From Chrysemys picta bellii (lineage: Eukaryota > Chordata > Testudines > Emydidae): a DNA stretch of 64,000 bases. The first letter of the stretch is position 1. Each line of letters starts with the position of its first letter. Positions 24,016 through 36,279 of this stretch are shown piece after piece. Where the stretch lies: positions 16,845,441 through 16,909,440 of the forward strand of contig NC_088795.1 of assembly GCF_011386835.1 (NCBI RefSeq). Direction: 5' to 3'. The notes beneath the pieces were generated by a model, which made no database searches, was not told where the DNA came from, and saw only the letters and a program-made list of their open reading frames with translations. Made by a program: the position numbers and the translations under genes.

Positions 24016-24350
24016 CGCCCCGCGCAGCGCAGCTGGGTCCGGCCGCGGCAGGCAGCGAGGGGCGCGCCGCGGACAAAGGGAGTTGCAGAAAACTCTTGGC
24101 GGATCCCGGCGGAGGCAGGATCTCTCTGCGCTCGGCTCGGCAGCGTTCCTGGCCACACGCTCCCGCAATGGCGACCCCACGCCGGAGTCAGAGCGAAGCG
24201 CCTCCCCACAACAAACCGCGCTGAAACTTTTCGGGGGTGGTTTTTTTTAGGCAACAGCCGCCTTTTGTGGCCTCAGGATGTGACTCATGTGCACTAGCGC
24301 TGGTCCCGTTCGCTCCGCACCCCCCAGGGCAGTGATCACCTCGGAAGAAA
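23810..24350 (-). promoter_or_regulatory. ANTXR2: ANTXR2 CpG island and promoter region
   Basis: Strongly GC-rich with frequent CG across the first coding exon and about 300 bp upstream of the start codon. No clear TATA box in a plausible position, typical for a CpG-island promoter. A consensus AP-1 site TGACTCA lies at 24281-24287, about 270 bp upstream of the ATG. The transcription start was not located. Confidence 0.6.
23864..24015 (-). CDS. ANTXR2: ANTXR2 exon 1: start codon, signal peptide, first metal-site Asp
   Basis: The chosen ATG reads from 24015 and has G at -3 and +4, a good initiation context. It gives a 51-residue segment, the length expected for this exon. The frame stays open further upstream to an ATG at 24180, but that stretch is basic and Cys-rich, does not resemble the family, and would place the signal peptide internally. 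Residues 15-33 are hydrophobic ([14 protein letters not shown]) and cleavage is likely after A33 (AVRA/QEE). The exon ends in FDLYFVLDK with a phase-2 donor (GACAA/GTGAGT). Only the coding part is given, because the 5' UTR boundary cannot be set from sequence alone. Confidence 0.95.
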
Positions 24351-25540
24351 GGAAGAGAAAACAAAAAACTGCAGCCAACTCCTCCCGGAGTGTCTCTTTG
24401 AAAGGGGTGGGGATAGAGGGTGACCGAGCCTCTCTCTCTCTCACACGCATGTACTTACAAGGGAGTAATTCCAGGACCATCCCAGAGGCGCCTGGCTTTG
24501 ATTCAGTTGCCAGATTTCAAAAATATATAAAACCACGGACTGAAAAAAAAAAAAGTTTGACTCTGCTTTTATCAGTCACATCAGGCTGAAACTTGACCTC
24601 ACAAGAGCCCAGAGTCAGGGGGTTGGTTTACTTGGTTTTCTTTTGAAAGCGGTGCCATAAATAAAGCAGAAGCCTGACAAAAGTCGGTTTTTTTCCACCC
24701 CTCAGAGAACATTTTTTTCTAAGGGCTCCATCCTGCTAGGTGCTGAGCACTGTGGCCCTGATCCTGCAAAGCATTTAAACCAGTGTTCAAATTGAAGCAA
24801 GGGAGTGCGTTAGTACCTGGCTAGGGCAGGTCCTGGAATGGACAGTACCTTCCAAGACCCAGGCCTAAAAGCTTAACTGTAATGGGAACTTGCAGTTGGT
24901 AAGTGGCACTGCACAGAAACGATCTGGGGTTTTCAGTGCGATTTCATGCTGTCAAATTCAAATCAAGAGTGCAACAGTTGGAGATTTATTTATTTATTTT
25001 TATTTCTATTCTAATAACAAGGCTTTGGACACTCCTGACATACATTTTGAACAAAACACTAGAGGAGTTGACAAGCCCACGCATTCAAAAATCATGGAGG
25101 AGTTGTTTTTCTAAACTGATTTTCTTTTTCTTTTTGGCTTCTGAGCCTGTAGGATTCACCTTTTCAAATTCTTCTCTGCAGCCATGAGGCTAGGGAACTT
25201 ATTTTTCAAAAATGAAAGGCAAGATTATCGTGTTCTGCAATGACTAAAGGAGAGAATACCATGAGACCCATGCTAAATTGCAGGAGAAGGCAATACTAGT
25301 TATATTTTGGAAATATTTTAAACCCATGCTAATTATGAAATCTCTAATTAAAAGAAAACCTTGTTTTTTTCAGGCATTTTAAAATAGTGTTGCCTTTTAG
25401 AAGGGTAGAAATTACATTCATGGAAGGGATGGTGTCCTGGCAGCACAAGATCTAAGCCAATTCAGCAAAAAGACTCATGACTTTAAATAGCATATCAGAG
25501 CTACTTGCCAAGATCAGATTTAACTAGTGCAAGACTGGAA
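24351..25540. other. Intergenic, upstream of ANTXR2
   Basis: No recognised gene. Contains a 12-base A run (24542-24553), an old hairpin-repeat fragment near 24750 (GGCCCTGATCCTGCAAAGCA) and otherwise nothing distinctive. Confidence 0.6.
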
Positions 25541-25550
25541 TTCCACAATG

Positions 25551-25614
25551 CAAGGAGTTCCACAGGTTGACTGTGCGCAGTGTGAAGAAGACCGTCAACC
25601 TGTGGAACTCCTTG
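25551..25614. repeat. Perfect 21-bp inverted repeat (hairpin)
   Basis: Arms 25551-25571 and 25594-25614 are perfect reverse complements (beginning CAAGGAGTTCCACAGG), with a 22-nt loop. Perfect arms imply a recent origin or conversion relative to the degenerate CR1 text around them. Confidence 0.9.
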
Positions 25615-25845
25615 CTTGAGGAGGTTGTGAAGGCTAGGACTATAACAGGGTTTAAAAGAGAACTAGATAAATTCATGGAGGTTAAGTCCATTAATGGCTA
25701 TTAACCAGGATGGGTAAGGAATGGTGTCCCTAACCTCTGTCTGTCAGAGGGTGGAGATGGAGGGCAGGAGAGAGATCACTTGATCATTACCTGTTAGGTT
25801 CACTCCCTCTGGGGCACCTGGCATAGACCACTGTCAACAGACAGG

Positions 25846-26055
25846 TTTCAGAGTAGCAGCCGTGTTAGTCTGTATCCGCAAAAAGAACAGGAGTACTTGT
25901 GGCACTTTAGAGACTAACGAATTTATTAGAGCATAAGTTTTCGTGGGCTACTGCCCACTTCTTTGGATCCAAAGAAGTGGGTTGTAGCCCACGAAAGCTT
26001 ATGCTCTAATAAATTAGTTAGTCTCTAAGGTGCCACAAGTACTCCTGTTATTTTT
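25846..26055. mobile_element. Palindromic interspersed element with 13-bp target duplication
   Basis: Inserted in the CR1 tail and flanked by GTCAACAGACAGG (25833-25845) and GTCGACAGACAGG (26056-26068), 12 of 13 identical. The unit begins TTTCAGAGTAGCAGCCGTG, a repeat very common in turtle genomes. Here two copies are joined head to head into a near-perfect palindrome at 25886-26049 centred on GGATCC at 25965-25970. Long, imperfect target duplication plus inverted copies fits target-primed reverse transcription (Penelope-like or LINE-like) better than a cut-and-paste element. The class is inferred. Confidence 0.8.
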
Positions 26056-26829
26056 GTCGACAGACAGGATACTGGGCTGGATGGACCTTTGGTGTGACCC
26101 AGTATGGCCATTCTTATGTTCTTATGTACTGTACCTGATCACATTTTGGTGGTTACAGTTTGCAGAGTTCCAAGGAAACAGTTTCGATCTACTCTAGCTA
26201 ATGTGTAGTTGAAATAACAAAGTAATTAAAAATTAAAAAAGTAGATGGACCTTGCACTGCTAAATGCGGAACAAACATTTGGTTTGGACCATAAGCTAAA
26301 AGATTCAGAGCAAACATGAAGTATTGTAAAAAGCATCATTTTGTACCACAAGAATGTTACCTTTTAGATTTTTCCATCTGGGGTTTCAGAGTTTTACAGA
26401 AGTTCAAACATGATTAATAGTCCTAAAATATCATCTAAAGGCTATCATGCATACACTACATGTGAGTTACTAAGTGTAACTGGATGGAAAATTCTGTGCA
26501 TGTGACAATACCAAATCACAAGTAGGATTGTGTAAATCAAAGTTATTGCAAAAGTTAAAAATAAATTAATCTAACCACTAATTTTTGTTTCATTTTTGTG
26601 AGATTCTGCCACAGCCCCTTATGACCACTAAGCCTAAGGGGTCAAAATTACAGCTTCCATTTTCTCGGGAACACCACTGCCTTAATGCATCTCCAAATTC
26701 ATTTTAACTGACTTGTTTTAATGCAGGAAGGAGGCCAAATTCAACCATGGTGCATGCAGATGCAATGCTGCTAACGTCAATGAAGTCGTACAGGTTTACT
26801 ACATTAAATCTAGCCCTGCTGTAGACTTA

Positions 26830-27114
26830 GGGTACGTCTATACTTACCTCTGGGTCTGGCGGTAAGCAATCGATCTTCTGGGTTCGATTTATCGCATCTT
26901 GTCTAGACGCGATAAATCGATCCCGCAAGTGCTCCCCGTCGACGCCGGTACTCCTGCTCTGCGAGAGGAGTACGCGGAGTCGACGGGGGAGCCTGCCTGC
27001 CACGTCTGGACCCGCGGTAAGTTCAAACTAAGGTACTTCGACTTCAGCTATATTATTCACGTAGCTGAAGTTGCATATCTTAGTTCGAAGTGGGGGGTTA
27101 GTGTGGACCAGTCC
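26830..27114. mobile_element. Harbinger-like MITE, 285 bp
   Basis: Ends GGGTACGTCTATACTTA and TTAGTGTGGACCAGTCC. Flanks TTA (left) and TAA (right) differ by one base. This is the reverse-complement subfamily partner of 12763-13057, sharing the internal ACTTCAGCTA palindrome and the CGACGGGGGAGCCTG core. The 26899-27117 ORF is a chance ORF. Confidence 0.75.
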
Positions 27115-28034
27115 TAAAAGGGGCTGATCCCAAACCCATTCACCTCCATGGCCCTTAGATAAGACCCAAAATTAGGATTCCCTCTTAAAATATTAAATTA
27201 TGGTTTCCCAACAAAGCATGGTCACTATAATACTGATTTTTAATACCATATTTGCTATAACTGTTTAATAAACTGACCAAAATCCCATCTTCAGTTTAAA
27301 TTCCATATACAAGAATATTCAGTCAATAAGCTATACTGTGCAGCTGTAGAAGAATATAGTACACCTCAATGGTAATATATGATGGAAGACCAAAGCCCAA
27401 TGATTTTAACCACCTGACAATTGCTCTGAAATGAATGGCCTGCTGGAGAATGTCAGATGTTATTTGGGAGCAGTTTACCACACTAATTTTGTTTCCATCC
27501 ATTGTCAAATAAGTCATTTGTGAATAAACCTCTGTCTTTGATGAACCGTACTCTGTCGTGCCTTGTGGCTATTATGAAATTGAATTTATATGAAACATTT
27601 GTATACACTGGGAAGTGTACATATTGATAGGACATTACCGGTGATCTAAAAGCTCCATTTGTTCCCAAGATCCTAAAACATTTAACACTTAAAATATGTG
27701 ATGCTTGAATTTCTAAGCCTGACCCTTTTGTTTCCATTTCTCTGATATTTGTTCCATTTGGGTTTTCAGGAGGCTTTCATTTGTCTCTAGGCTACAATTA
27801 CTAGTCCAGAATTAGTAATATCACCTAATTTCCCCATTATAATCCATCTTCACCTGTAACTCTTCCCTGTGGTGTTTTATACTTTCCATCCTTTAAAACT
27901 CAAAAGATTCTCTTTGATTAAGAACCACTGGAGGAAATTCTGGCTTAATTTGAACCCATGTAACACCATTGCCTTCAATGGGACTACGGAGGTCTCAGTG
28001 GTGGCAGATTTTAACCCATGATTTGCATTTAATT

Positions 28035-28195
28035 GTATTTATCTCTTATACAGCACTTTTCAGCTGTAGGTCTCAAAGCACTTTACAAAGAGAGAGAGGT
28101 ATTGTTATGTTCATTTTATAGATGGAGAAACTGAAGCACAAGGCAGTTAAATGACCCAGTAGATCAGGGGCAGAGCCAGGAATAGAACCAGGATA
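28035..28195 (+). repeat. MIR/L3-like fragment
   Basis: 'CAAAGCACTTTACAAAGAGA', then TTTTATAGATGGAGAAACTG and 'GGGGCAGAGCCAGGAATAGA' are the conserved core of an old SINE/LINE tail. Similar fragments lie at 43080-43230 and 49465-49600. Confidence 0.65.
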
Positions 28196-30984
28196 GGAAT
28201 TCTTCCCTCTGCTACTGCCCTGCTATACAAGGGCTATAGAAACCTCATAGTTGGCTATGCTCTTAACACAGAGTGCCCTATACTGGACCCCTTGCAAGCC
28301 CTGCTGTGGCTGTTCCAGGTTGCAGAGCTGTCCACAGAGAGCCCAGGCAGGGTTGCTGGAATTTAAAGCTGTTTCAGCCCCGGATCAACCCAAGATGCCA
28401 AAGCCAAAAATGTGGCTTAAAGCGCTGCCTCCACCTAGGCTGATCTTGTGTGTGCTGTGCTACGATAGACACAGCATACAACCTCACACCCAGGTTTCCC
28501 GGCAACCAGGCCAATGTCCCAGCTGCTATACCACGGGCCACCCTTAAGATAAATAGACTTTCATCCTAGCCCGCGAAACATTGTACATCTTTGGTTCAAG
28601 AACAATTGCGTATTGTTTGTAATCCTGAAAAATGTTCAAAGAAAAAAAACCTCATCTTTTACACCTCTCTCTCATGAGTCTAGATGTGGCTTTACAAAAG
28701 GGCTGCTTACTGCACACTTTCACAATGGGACCTCCGGTGTGCTGTGTGCATAAACACGGAGATGGAACTCAAGAGAATCCTGACATCATGAGTCTTTAGA
28801 TAAATGTCACTGAGGTGTATTTGAGATAAATATACTGTATTATCAATGGATATTTTTATCTTCCTTGAATCTTTGGTCTTTTAATTAACATCTTTCTTGT
28901 TCATACAGGGTAAAATACAAAAAGAATCACACCAACCATAAGCTGGCAAAGTGGATGTCTTTAACATCCATCATTTCCTTGACACTTCTAACACAACGGT
29001 TTCCCCCACTGAACTGATAGTCAAAACAGTGGGACTTCACACGGAATTTTAAACTGTGTTCTTGTTGGGGATCACAACACAATTCCACTCTTGTGAGATC
29101 AGACAAATAAGACGGCATCAGGGAAAACAGAAATTATGAACTACAGACATTTTAACAAATGTTATTTCTTATTAAAAGAGCGAGTTTTGCAAGTTATTAT
29201 CACCATTCCTTGTATGTCATTATATGGCATAGGTCAATATCAAAACTAGCCCTGAAAAATACGTACCAACATTATGAAGTGCCTGTATCAGACAGGAATT
29301 AAAAAATAGAATAATGAAAAATAGTATTATATATTATATATAGACACACACACACTCTGGGCCCAGTCCTGCCATACTCATATACCCTAAACTGCCATTG
29401 ACTTAAAAAGGGTTTGGGTTGCACAAGTATTATAGAATAGAGCCTTAGTATCACAATACCCTCTTCCCATAAACATGCACAACTCCCATTGACTTCAGAA
29501 GTAGATCCAAGAGCCACTAGCAACTTATCAGAGCCCATTAAAAAATAAAGATAGTGCTAATTGGCCCAATCATGGCCCCCTGAATCCAGGAATGGAGCAA
29601 CCCCTCCCCAAGTTGACCTGTCTCCACTGCTGTTGCTGGCCCCACAAAGGATCTTCCATGTGTAGCCCACGGGGCAGCGCTGAAGGCCAGTGGAATGCAC
29701 ACAAACACACACAATCCCATCTCAATTCCACGGGAATGACAATATACCCGCTGGAGCCACGGTGGGGAAGGACCACCTGGCATGAAGGCAACAAGGCTTA
29801 CTGCTGATCCCTCAGGATTGGTGTGGATCTTGCAGGGTCTGCATAGATCGCAGGACCAGACATGCAGCCTGTTGCACAGAAGAAAGTAAATCCCCGTCCT
29901 CTTAAACAATAAGGGACAGCACTGCGTGAAGGCAGCCTGATGGTGATTTCCCCCTCTTTAGTCTCCTCCCTCAGGATCCGCCGCATAAAGTTTATAGGGC
30001 TTTTGAGCTAGCCAGACAAAGAGCAAATAAACTCTATTGCTCATTTCCCATAGACACACAAGAACATTAAAAAGGATTAAGGAATGACTAACCTATGCTT
30101 TATCAAATAACCAACAAAACTAAGACAAGTTTTAGATAAGCAGGGATGCTTATCTGCTTTATAATCAATTCAATTTAAGAAACGCTGAGACAAGGCTGGC
30201 CTTTGTCTTTCCAGCTGCATTATGAACTAGCATTTGATGTACCAGAGGACGAGTGTCAATGCTGAAAAACCAGTCGTTAGTACTATAGAACCCAGCCTGG
30301 AGCCCCAGGAATTTTGGTCTGGCCTGTAGTATATCTGTCATATTATCCAGTCTGCCAGGAAACCTTATTTCAAATGCATTTGACTATCCATATTTTTATA
30401 CTGACTTTGCCTGCCAAGTGAATATTTATTAAACCCATGCTGTTTTCTTGTTTCCAAGTGTGGGAATTCCTTTTTACTCTTTTGCTGAAGTGGCAGATGA
30501 GTCAAACAAGTTTTGTTGAAGTGCTTAGATGACATAAAGATGACCACTTAAGTACATAAGAAAAGCATATGGCTGGTTACTTTGCAAACAAGAAAAACAC
30601 AGGGTTATTCTTCTGGTTCTTTTTACAGCCCACACAATGACCAGCAACTTCTTTTTTAGTTCCCAGAATTTATTAAAAAGTCCTCCCCCCTTCTGGAAAT
30701 TACTTAGAAGTTCACAAATATATTCATGCTTTCAAAGTTAAATTTATCTATCTCTTGGAATACCATACTGTTCCATGCAATTGAAGTAAATGTTGCTGGC
30801 CTCACTGGCTTTTAACACATAGTCATCACAATAAATATATGTGTGGGGCCAAATTCAGGAGTGGTACAAAAGATGATGTAAGGTATACTTCGTTATAGGG
30901 ACCTATACCCAGTTTACTGAAGACTCAATGAGTCTTAAATTGTGCAACTTACAAGCCAAGGAGCTTGAAAAAGGTACATGTTAA

Positions 30985-31265
30985 AGTGAAGAAGGCAGAT
31001 GGTTAAGGTATTTGACTGAAACTCAGGGCCTAGTTCTGCCACAGACTTCATGTGTGACCTTGGACAAGTCACCCAGTCTCTTTGTGCCTTGGTTCCACAT
31101 CTGTAAAATGGGGATAATACTACTTCCTTTCCCCCACCCGCTTATCTATTGAGAATGTAAACTCTTTGGGGTAGGGACTTTCTCTTACTGTTTGTAGAGA
31201 GCCTATCACAATGGAGCCCTGATGTCTGTTGTGCCTTCAAGCATAAACAAATAAATAACTGTAAT
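30985..31265 (+). repeat. MIR/CORE-SINE, fairly complete
   Basis: Head 'GTTAAGGTATTTGACTGAAA', centre 'TGTGTGACCTTGGACAAGTC', 'ATCTGTAAAATGGGGATAAT' and tail 'TTGGGGTAGGGACTTTCTC' ending in AAATAAATAA. Sense orientation. Confidence 0.75.
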
Positions 31266-34200
31266 AAATAATAAATATACACTTTCTTCCTGATCCTCAA
31301 CATGTAAGTTAAACTCATTTAGACATCAGCAGAGAGATTACAAATTAATCTAAGGGAGACTAAGTGAGTGTAAAAGAACCTTAATTAGTATATGAGATTC
31401 CAACTTATACCACCTTCCACATCTCTTCTGAGTATGGCCCCAGGTTATTAAGCACTCAGGGATTTAATCTGAAATTACTGTGATTTAACAAAGCATCTTA
31501 AAATGTCATTCTTCCCCTTGGTTCCTTATAGGCAAGATGAAAAGCTTAATCTTTTAAAAAAAAATTATGGATGACATTGAAAGACAAATAGAACTGGGGA
31601 TAGTGTGGGACGATGCTGCCTGCCCTTTACTTCTCACCCTTGACTCTTGGCCTACGGCACCCCAGCTGTAGTAGTAGGCTTGAGTGGAACTGCAAAGAGA
31701 TGTGGGTTATTTGGAAATACAAGTGCCCAGTAGGGCCATTCTTATGTTCTTATAACTAGCAAGAGACCACCAAACTGCCAGTTTAATTTCCACTTGTGAG
31801 TAGTGAAGGGGTGAAACTCAAAAGGTTTGGAGGTTCCATTCAGATAAGGACCCAAAAATGTGGATGTTTACCTAACCCTTTTTCAAGTATCTAAGCCTTA
31901 TGAGTGAAAACCTGGTGCTACTGAAATCAATGGCAAAACTCCCTGACCTAAATATGGGCAGGGTTTCACGCCATATGTCCACACAACAGGGCTGGATATC
32001 TTGTGAGAACTGAACTTTTTCAAATCTTCAAAATATTGTGTTTTTTTTAAATCTGGGCAAAGGAGATTGGGGTTCATTGAGGTTTTATCCAGACTTGATT
32101 CACTTTTCTCTATTCATGAGCCACTTCTCTCCTGCAATGTGCATTTGCATGTTTCATAGTCATTCTACTGCCAGGAGAATGGAATAATCACAATCAGCCA
32201 AGATGTAGATGAAGCGGTTTGTCAACAAGTGGGGAGAGCATCAGGGACACGCACCAGCTCCTGTCCTTTTCCTGACAGTCCCAGGACTGGGATGAGGTAT
32301 ATCTGTTAGCTAGCGGGGTTTGACAATACAGATTTGAACATCTCTATATAATCACTGCCGCTGTACACTTTATAGAGTATGGCCTTGATTCAGCCAGACA
32401 CTTAAGCACATGAGTAGTTGCATGGAAGGCAATGGGGCTGCTCACGTGCTTAAAGTTAGGCACATGTTTAATGAATTTAAACACGAATGTAATTGCTGAA
32501 TGGAGGAAGAAATGATCAGGCATCTTTTTACTTCAGTGCAAATGAATCACATTTTGCCAATGGTAAATTAATAATCTAAGAGAAAAGTATTCATAACAGC
32601 TCTTTATTACTGCATGCAGGGGATGTTGTTTGGATCTAGGAGAACAGGGAAACCAATGTTCTTTTAAAATAGGGCTTTTCAAAATGACATTAAGAAAAAT
32701 AACCCAACAGCAGCAGCAAAAGCTTTCAGACGTAAGATTAATGCATAAACAATCACAAGATCAAGATCAAAATTTACCTCACAGGAAGTGGCAAATAGAA
32801 CCATTTGAAACATCTTTTCTCCTTGTATAACATTTAACACCACAGATAGATACACCTCCCGGAGTTTCCCTGCTAGCACCCACCACCACAATCTGTTACC
32901 TAATTTTGATTCTCCCTGGCCCACATCAAACACCTAACTTCCTTTTGGCCCAGAGGGGATGAGTGGTGATAGCTGGCCAGACCTTTGGACAAACAGCACT
33001 CTGTGAGAGACTGAAGTGGACGTACCCCAAAACTAAAGCAATTAGAGAGAAATATTCATCCCTAATATTAAAGATGCCCCTTACATTGTAACATCCTGAG
33101 AGTGTTCATGTGTCCCAATCCTAAGCAAGGACCCATCCTTAGATACATGTCAACACAACTCCTTAAACGGCTCAGTAGGACACTATTTAACGAGGCAAGA
33201 CACCCTTTTGTCACAGCTACTAGGCTGGCCCAACAGAGCGGAGTTTAACGTGGTCATCCAAAACCAAGCGAGTGCAAAACAAATTTTTAATTATAGCATA
33301 TAAACTAGCCAAGATGTTGGAAGGTTGTTTTTTTGCAATTTGTTTTCCAAGATGACTTTAAACAGTGAGACAACTCACTCTCTGTAGGATACTTAAATAA
33401 AGCCAAAAGTTTTTTTTTTTTGAGGGAAATTTGGCTTCTGAATGAAATCAGAATTGTAACTAACTATATACACATGGGCCAGATTCTCCATTCTTCCTGA
33501 GCCCTGTTTGGTATGGGAATAGGGCAAGAGGCAGGGGGCTTTCCAACACTTTTGGTCCTTCCCATATACTGGGGCTTCCTGGAGCCTGTTCAGCCCTTGA
33601 TGTAAGTTAGAGGAGCCTTAGGGCTGCTCTAACCCACGCTGAGCTGCAGCAGTACCTGAGGGGACCATTCTAGCAAGTATAGCCAGAGCCACACACCCCC
33701 ATTTCCCCAGACACAGAAGCTGCAGGGCGTGTGGGGTGGGCATTGGAGAGCTGTTCTAGCAGCTCTATGCTGCCCTTGGGGGTAGCCACTGGAGGCCAAT
33801 TCTGCCACATAAAGGACCCCTTTAGTAGCCAAAACAGAACCTGTTTCCAGGCACTTGTACCCAATACCCGTCTCGTCCCAGCACGGGATATGAGTAACAA
33901 TGATGAAAGTCAGAGTCTCATCTGCAATGGGAGAACAGAAACTAAGTAAATGGCACGAATTATAAAAGTGTAATAGCTGACAGGATGATTAGTAATAGAA
34001 ACTTTTTGTTTTTCAGTTATAGATGTTGCCTACGGTTATTCTTTACCAAACCAAAATAAAGGAGGGTAGAGTTAAGCAATACAGGAACTTTAAAATAATT
34101 ATTTGTGCGCATTGCATGTATCATCCAGATAGAAATGATCTGTCTAGACAAAGCTGAGTACTTATGCAAACTCAAAATTCCTCAGTAATCATTCCTTTCA

Positions 34201-35802
34201 GGAATAATTAAAGTGGTGCCATTGTGTATTGCAGTCTGTACTACTCCTTGAAAATGGGGGGGAGGGAAGAGATCTTAACTAAAAGCAAGATGTGCACAAG
34301 AGAATGCAAATATTAGCAATATTTTTGGACAAGTAGAGAAGCTTCTGAAATCATCCAAACAGAGACCCTGCAAATTTGAAAATTCTGAGCACACTAATAT
34401 TGTGCTAGGCAGCTATGCTATCCTTATTATATATGGGACCATTGATGGTCAAAATCGGCAAAGGCCACATTATGATAGGTCCTTACAATGTCATATAGAA
34501 GCATCAGAAGGCAGAAGGCCCCACTTGTTTTCCTACACGGGCTACCTGCACTGCAGGTCATGACTCACAGCACAGGGGGAAAGCCACTTCAGTGGGGCTG
34601 CTACTCTCCACTCTGCACAGGTGAGGTGGGAATGTTTGGGCAGAGGCAGGGAAAGGAAAGAGCCAAGGTGCCGACACCGGTGCTGGCTAGCACAGAGCAG
34701 GAAGTAACTTGCTTCTGACCTGTGCCCATTGGGAGAACCAGGGAAAGAACTGTGACTGAGAATATCAACTCCATCCCTCGGTCTGCTGCTCCTGGAACCA
34801 CTCATGACCCAGAGCAGATTGTGAAGGGACAATCCAGTTGTAAAAAAAAATTTTTTTTAATTGCGACAATATTGTTGTGATGACCATTTCTGCCTTCCCC
34901 AGCAGACAGTTGGCTACGCCAACCTTGAACAATAGACATTAACTCTCCATAGCCAGAGGAATAATCTACTTCATAAAAAAGGCAATGCCTTCCTGAAATC
35001 AAGGAAGAGGGATCTGAAAGAGGAAACAGCGGTGGGCTCAAATACAAAGCAGCCCTTGATTTTGCATCCACTGACTTCATTGATGGTTTAGTCATTGACC
35101 TCAATAGGAGGAGGATCAGGCCCATGTTATCGCTATCAAAAAGCCAGATGTGAACCTTTGCTCTACTTGTGAGTATATTGGTTAAAAATTTACCACTGTT
35201 TATTTAACCTGATTCAGAATGAGACGCATTGTAACAAAGTCAACACTTCTTTCTCAGGATCAGGGAAGAAAAACGGAGCCTTACAGATGGGAGGAAAAGT
35301 GTTAAAAACAACTGCTTACACCAATGTTTGGAGGAAATCATGTAAATATTTATGCAAAGACAGCTTTGCAGAACACAGCAAGATGCATCAGAACTCCCGT
35401 TGCCAGTGCGCACATTCAGCAACACAGTTGGATCAACAGCCTGAAAAGCAGATGTGCCAATTTCCTGTATTGGATTATGATGAATCCTAATTACGCCAGA
35501 GCTGTGGCAATGTCCTATCTTCGTATGACTCTTAATTTTGTTTTGGATGTCAGCTGTGCAACCTGTTTCCGGTGTGCAATCGCTGAAGTTACAGCTACAA
35601 AATAACTACAAAGAAGTTAAAGCTTAACAATACTACTAAACGAGGGCTGCTGCTGATGCAATTTGTGAGCACTCTTTTCATTGACAGTGTAGAATACAAT
35701 AATACACATAAAACACACAGATCCCAACAAGGTTACAGTTATGTTTACAGTGTGAAATTCACTCCTGTACAAAGGGCCAGCACAAGGCACATACACCACT
35801 TA

Positions 35803-36018
35803 GGGTACGTCTACACTACCCGCCAGATAGCGCTCCATCTATCGGGGATCAATTTATCGCGTGTAGTGTAGACGCGATAAATCGATCCCCGATCGCTCTC
35901 CCGTCGACTGCTGAACTCCAGCTCTGTGAGAGGCGGAAGCAAAGTCGACAGGGGAGCGGCAGCCGTCGATCCCGCGCCGCAAGGACACGAAGTAAGTGAT
36001 TCTAGTGTAGACCAGGCC
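35803..36018. mobile_element. Harbinger-like MITE, 216 bp
   Basis: Ends GGGTACGTCTACACTACC and CTAGTGTAGACCAGGCC, perfect TTA flanks (35800-35802, 36019-36021). Same subfamily as 7195-7483, sharing GATCGCTCTC and GTCGACTGCTG cores, but lacking about 70 bp of its right interior. Confidence 0.85.
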
Positions 36019-36279
36019 TTACATTCCACTTAAACCCTCAAAATGTGGCTTAGTGGGATCTACATTGTGTATATGCCCTTTGCACCGAGGTGAATTTCAC
36101 CTACATTTAATTACCCAAGGTTCCGTTTTACAACATAATAATATCAGCAGAATTTTTTCAGTGGCCATGATTTTACCAAATGTGGCTCAAATTTTAGGGC
36201 CTGATCCAAAGTCCATTGAAGTCAATGGAAACACTTGTACTGAGTTCAATAGAATTTGGATCTGTCCCTCTGTTATTTA

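Larger units (their letters stand above)
25541..26125 (+). mobile_element. CR1 LINE 3' end, interrupted by a palindromic insertion
   Basis: The text 'GTGTCCCTAACCTCTGT', 'GGCACCTGGCATAGACCACT' and the terminal 'GGATGGACCTTTGGTGTGAC', 'CCATTCTTATGTTCTTATG' is the CR1 3' UTR in sense orientation. It is 5'-truncated, as usual for CR1. A 210-bp insertion at 25846-26055 splits it. The start of the segment carries a perfect hairpin (25551-25614). Confidence 0.8.
26126..35802. other. Intergenic block without genes
   Basis: Apart from the MITE at 26830-27114 and MIR-like pieces at 28035-28195 and 30985-31265 it is unremarkable. It contains a CR1-like terminal scrap near 31727-31755 (GTAGGGCCATTCTTATGTTC), hairpin-repeat fragments (27950-28020, 29360-29440, 31905-31970, 32375-32480, 35053-35124), and A or T runs. 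ORFs of 60-123 codons here show no recognised similarity. Confidence 0.65.

Noticed and set aside
24016..24180. In-frame upstream extension of ANTXR2 to an ATG at 24180
   Set aside because: The extra 55 residues are Arg/Cys-rich, do not resemble the family, and would bury the signal peptide. The ATG at 24015 has a good context and gives the expected exon length.
24521..24534. TATATAA-like sequence upstream of ANTXR2
   Set aside because: It is about 500 bp from the start codon, outside the CpG island, in an AT-rich stretch; no support as a TATA box.
26899..27117. 72-codon ORF similar to the 64-codon minus-strand ORF at 12809-13003
   Set aside because: The similarity reflects two copies of one non-coding MITE; termini and inverted repeats explain both, and the ORFs cross the element structure without protein features.
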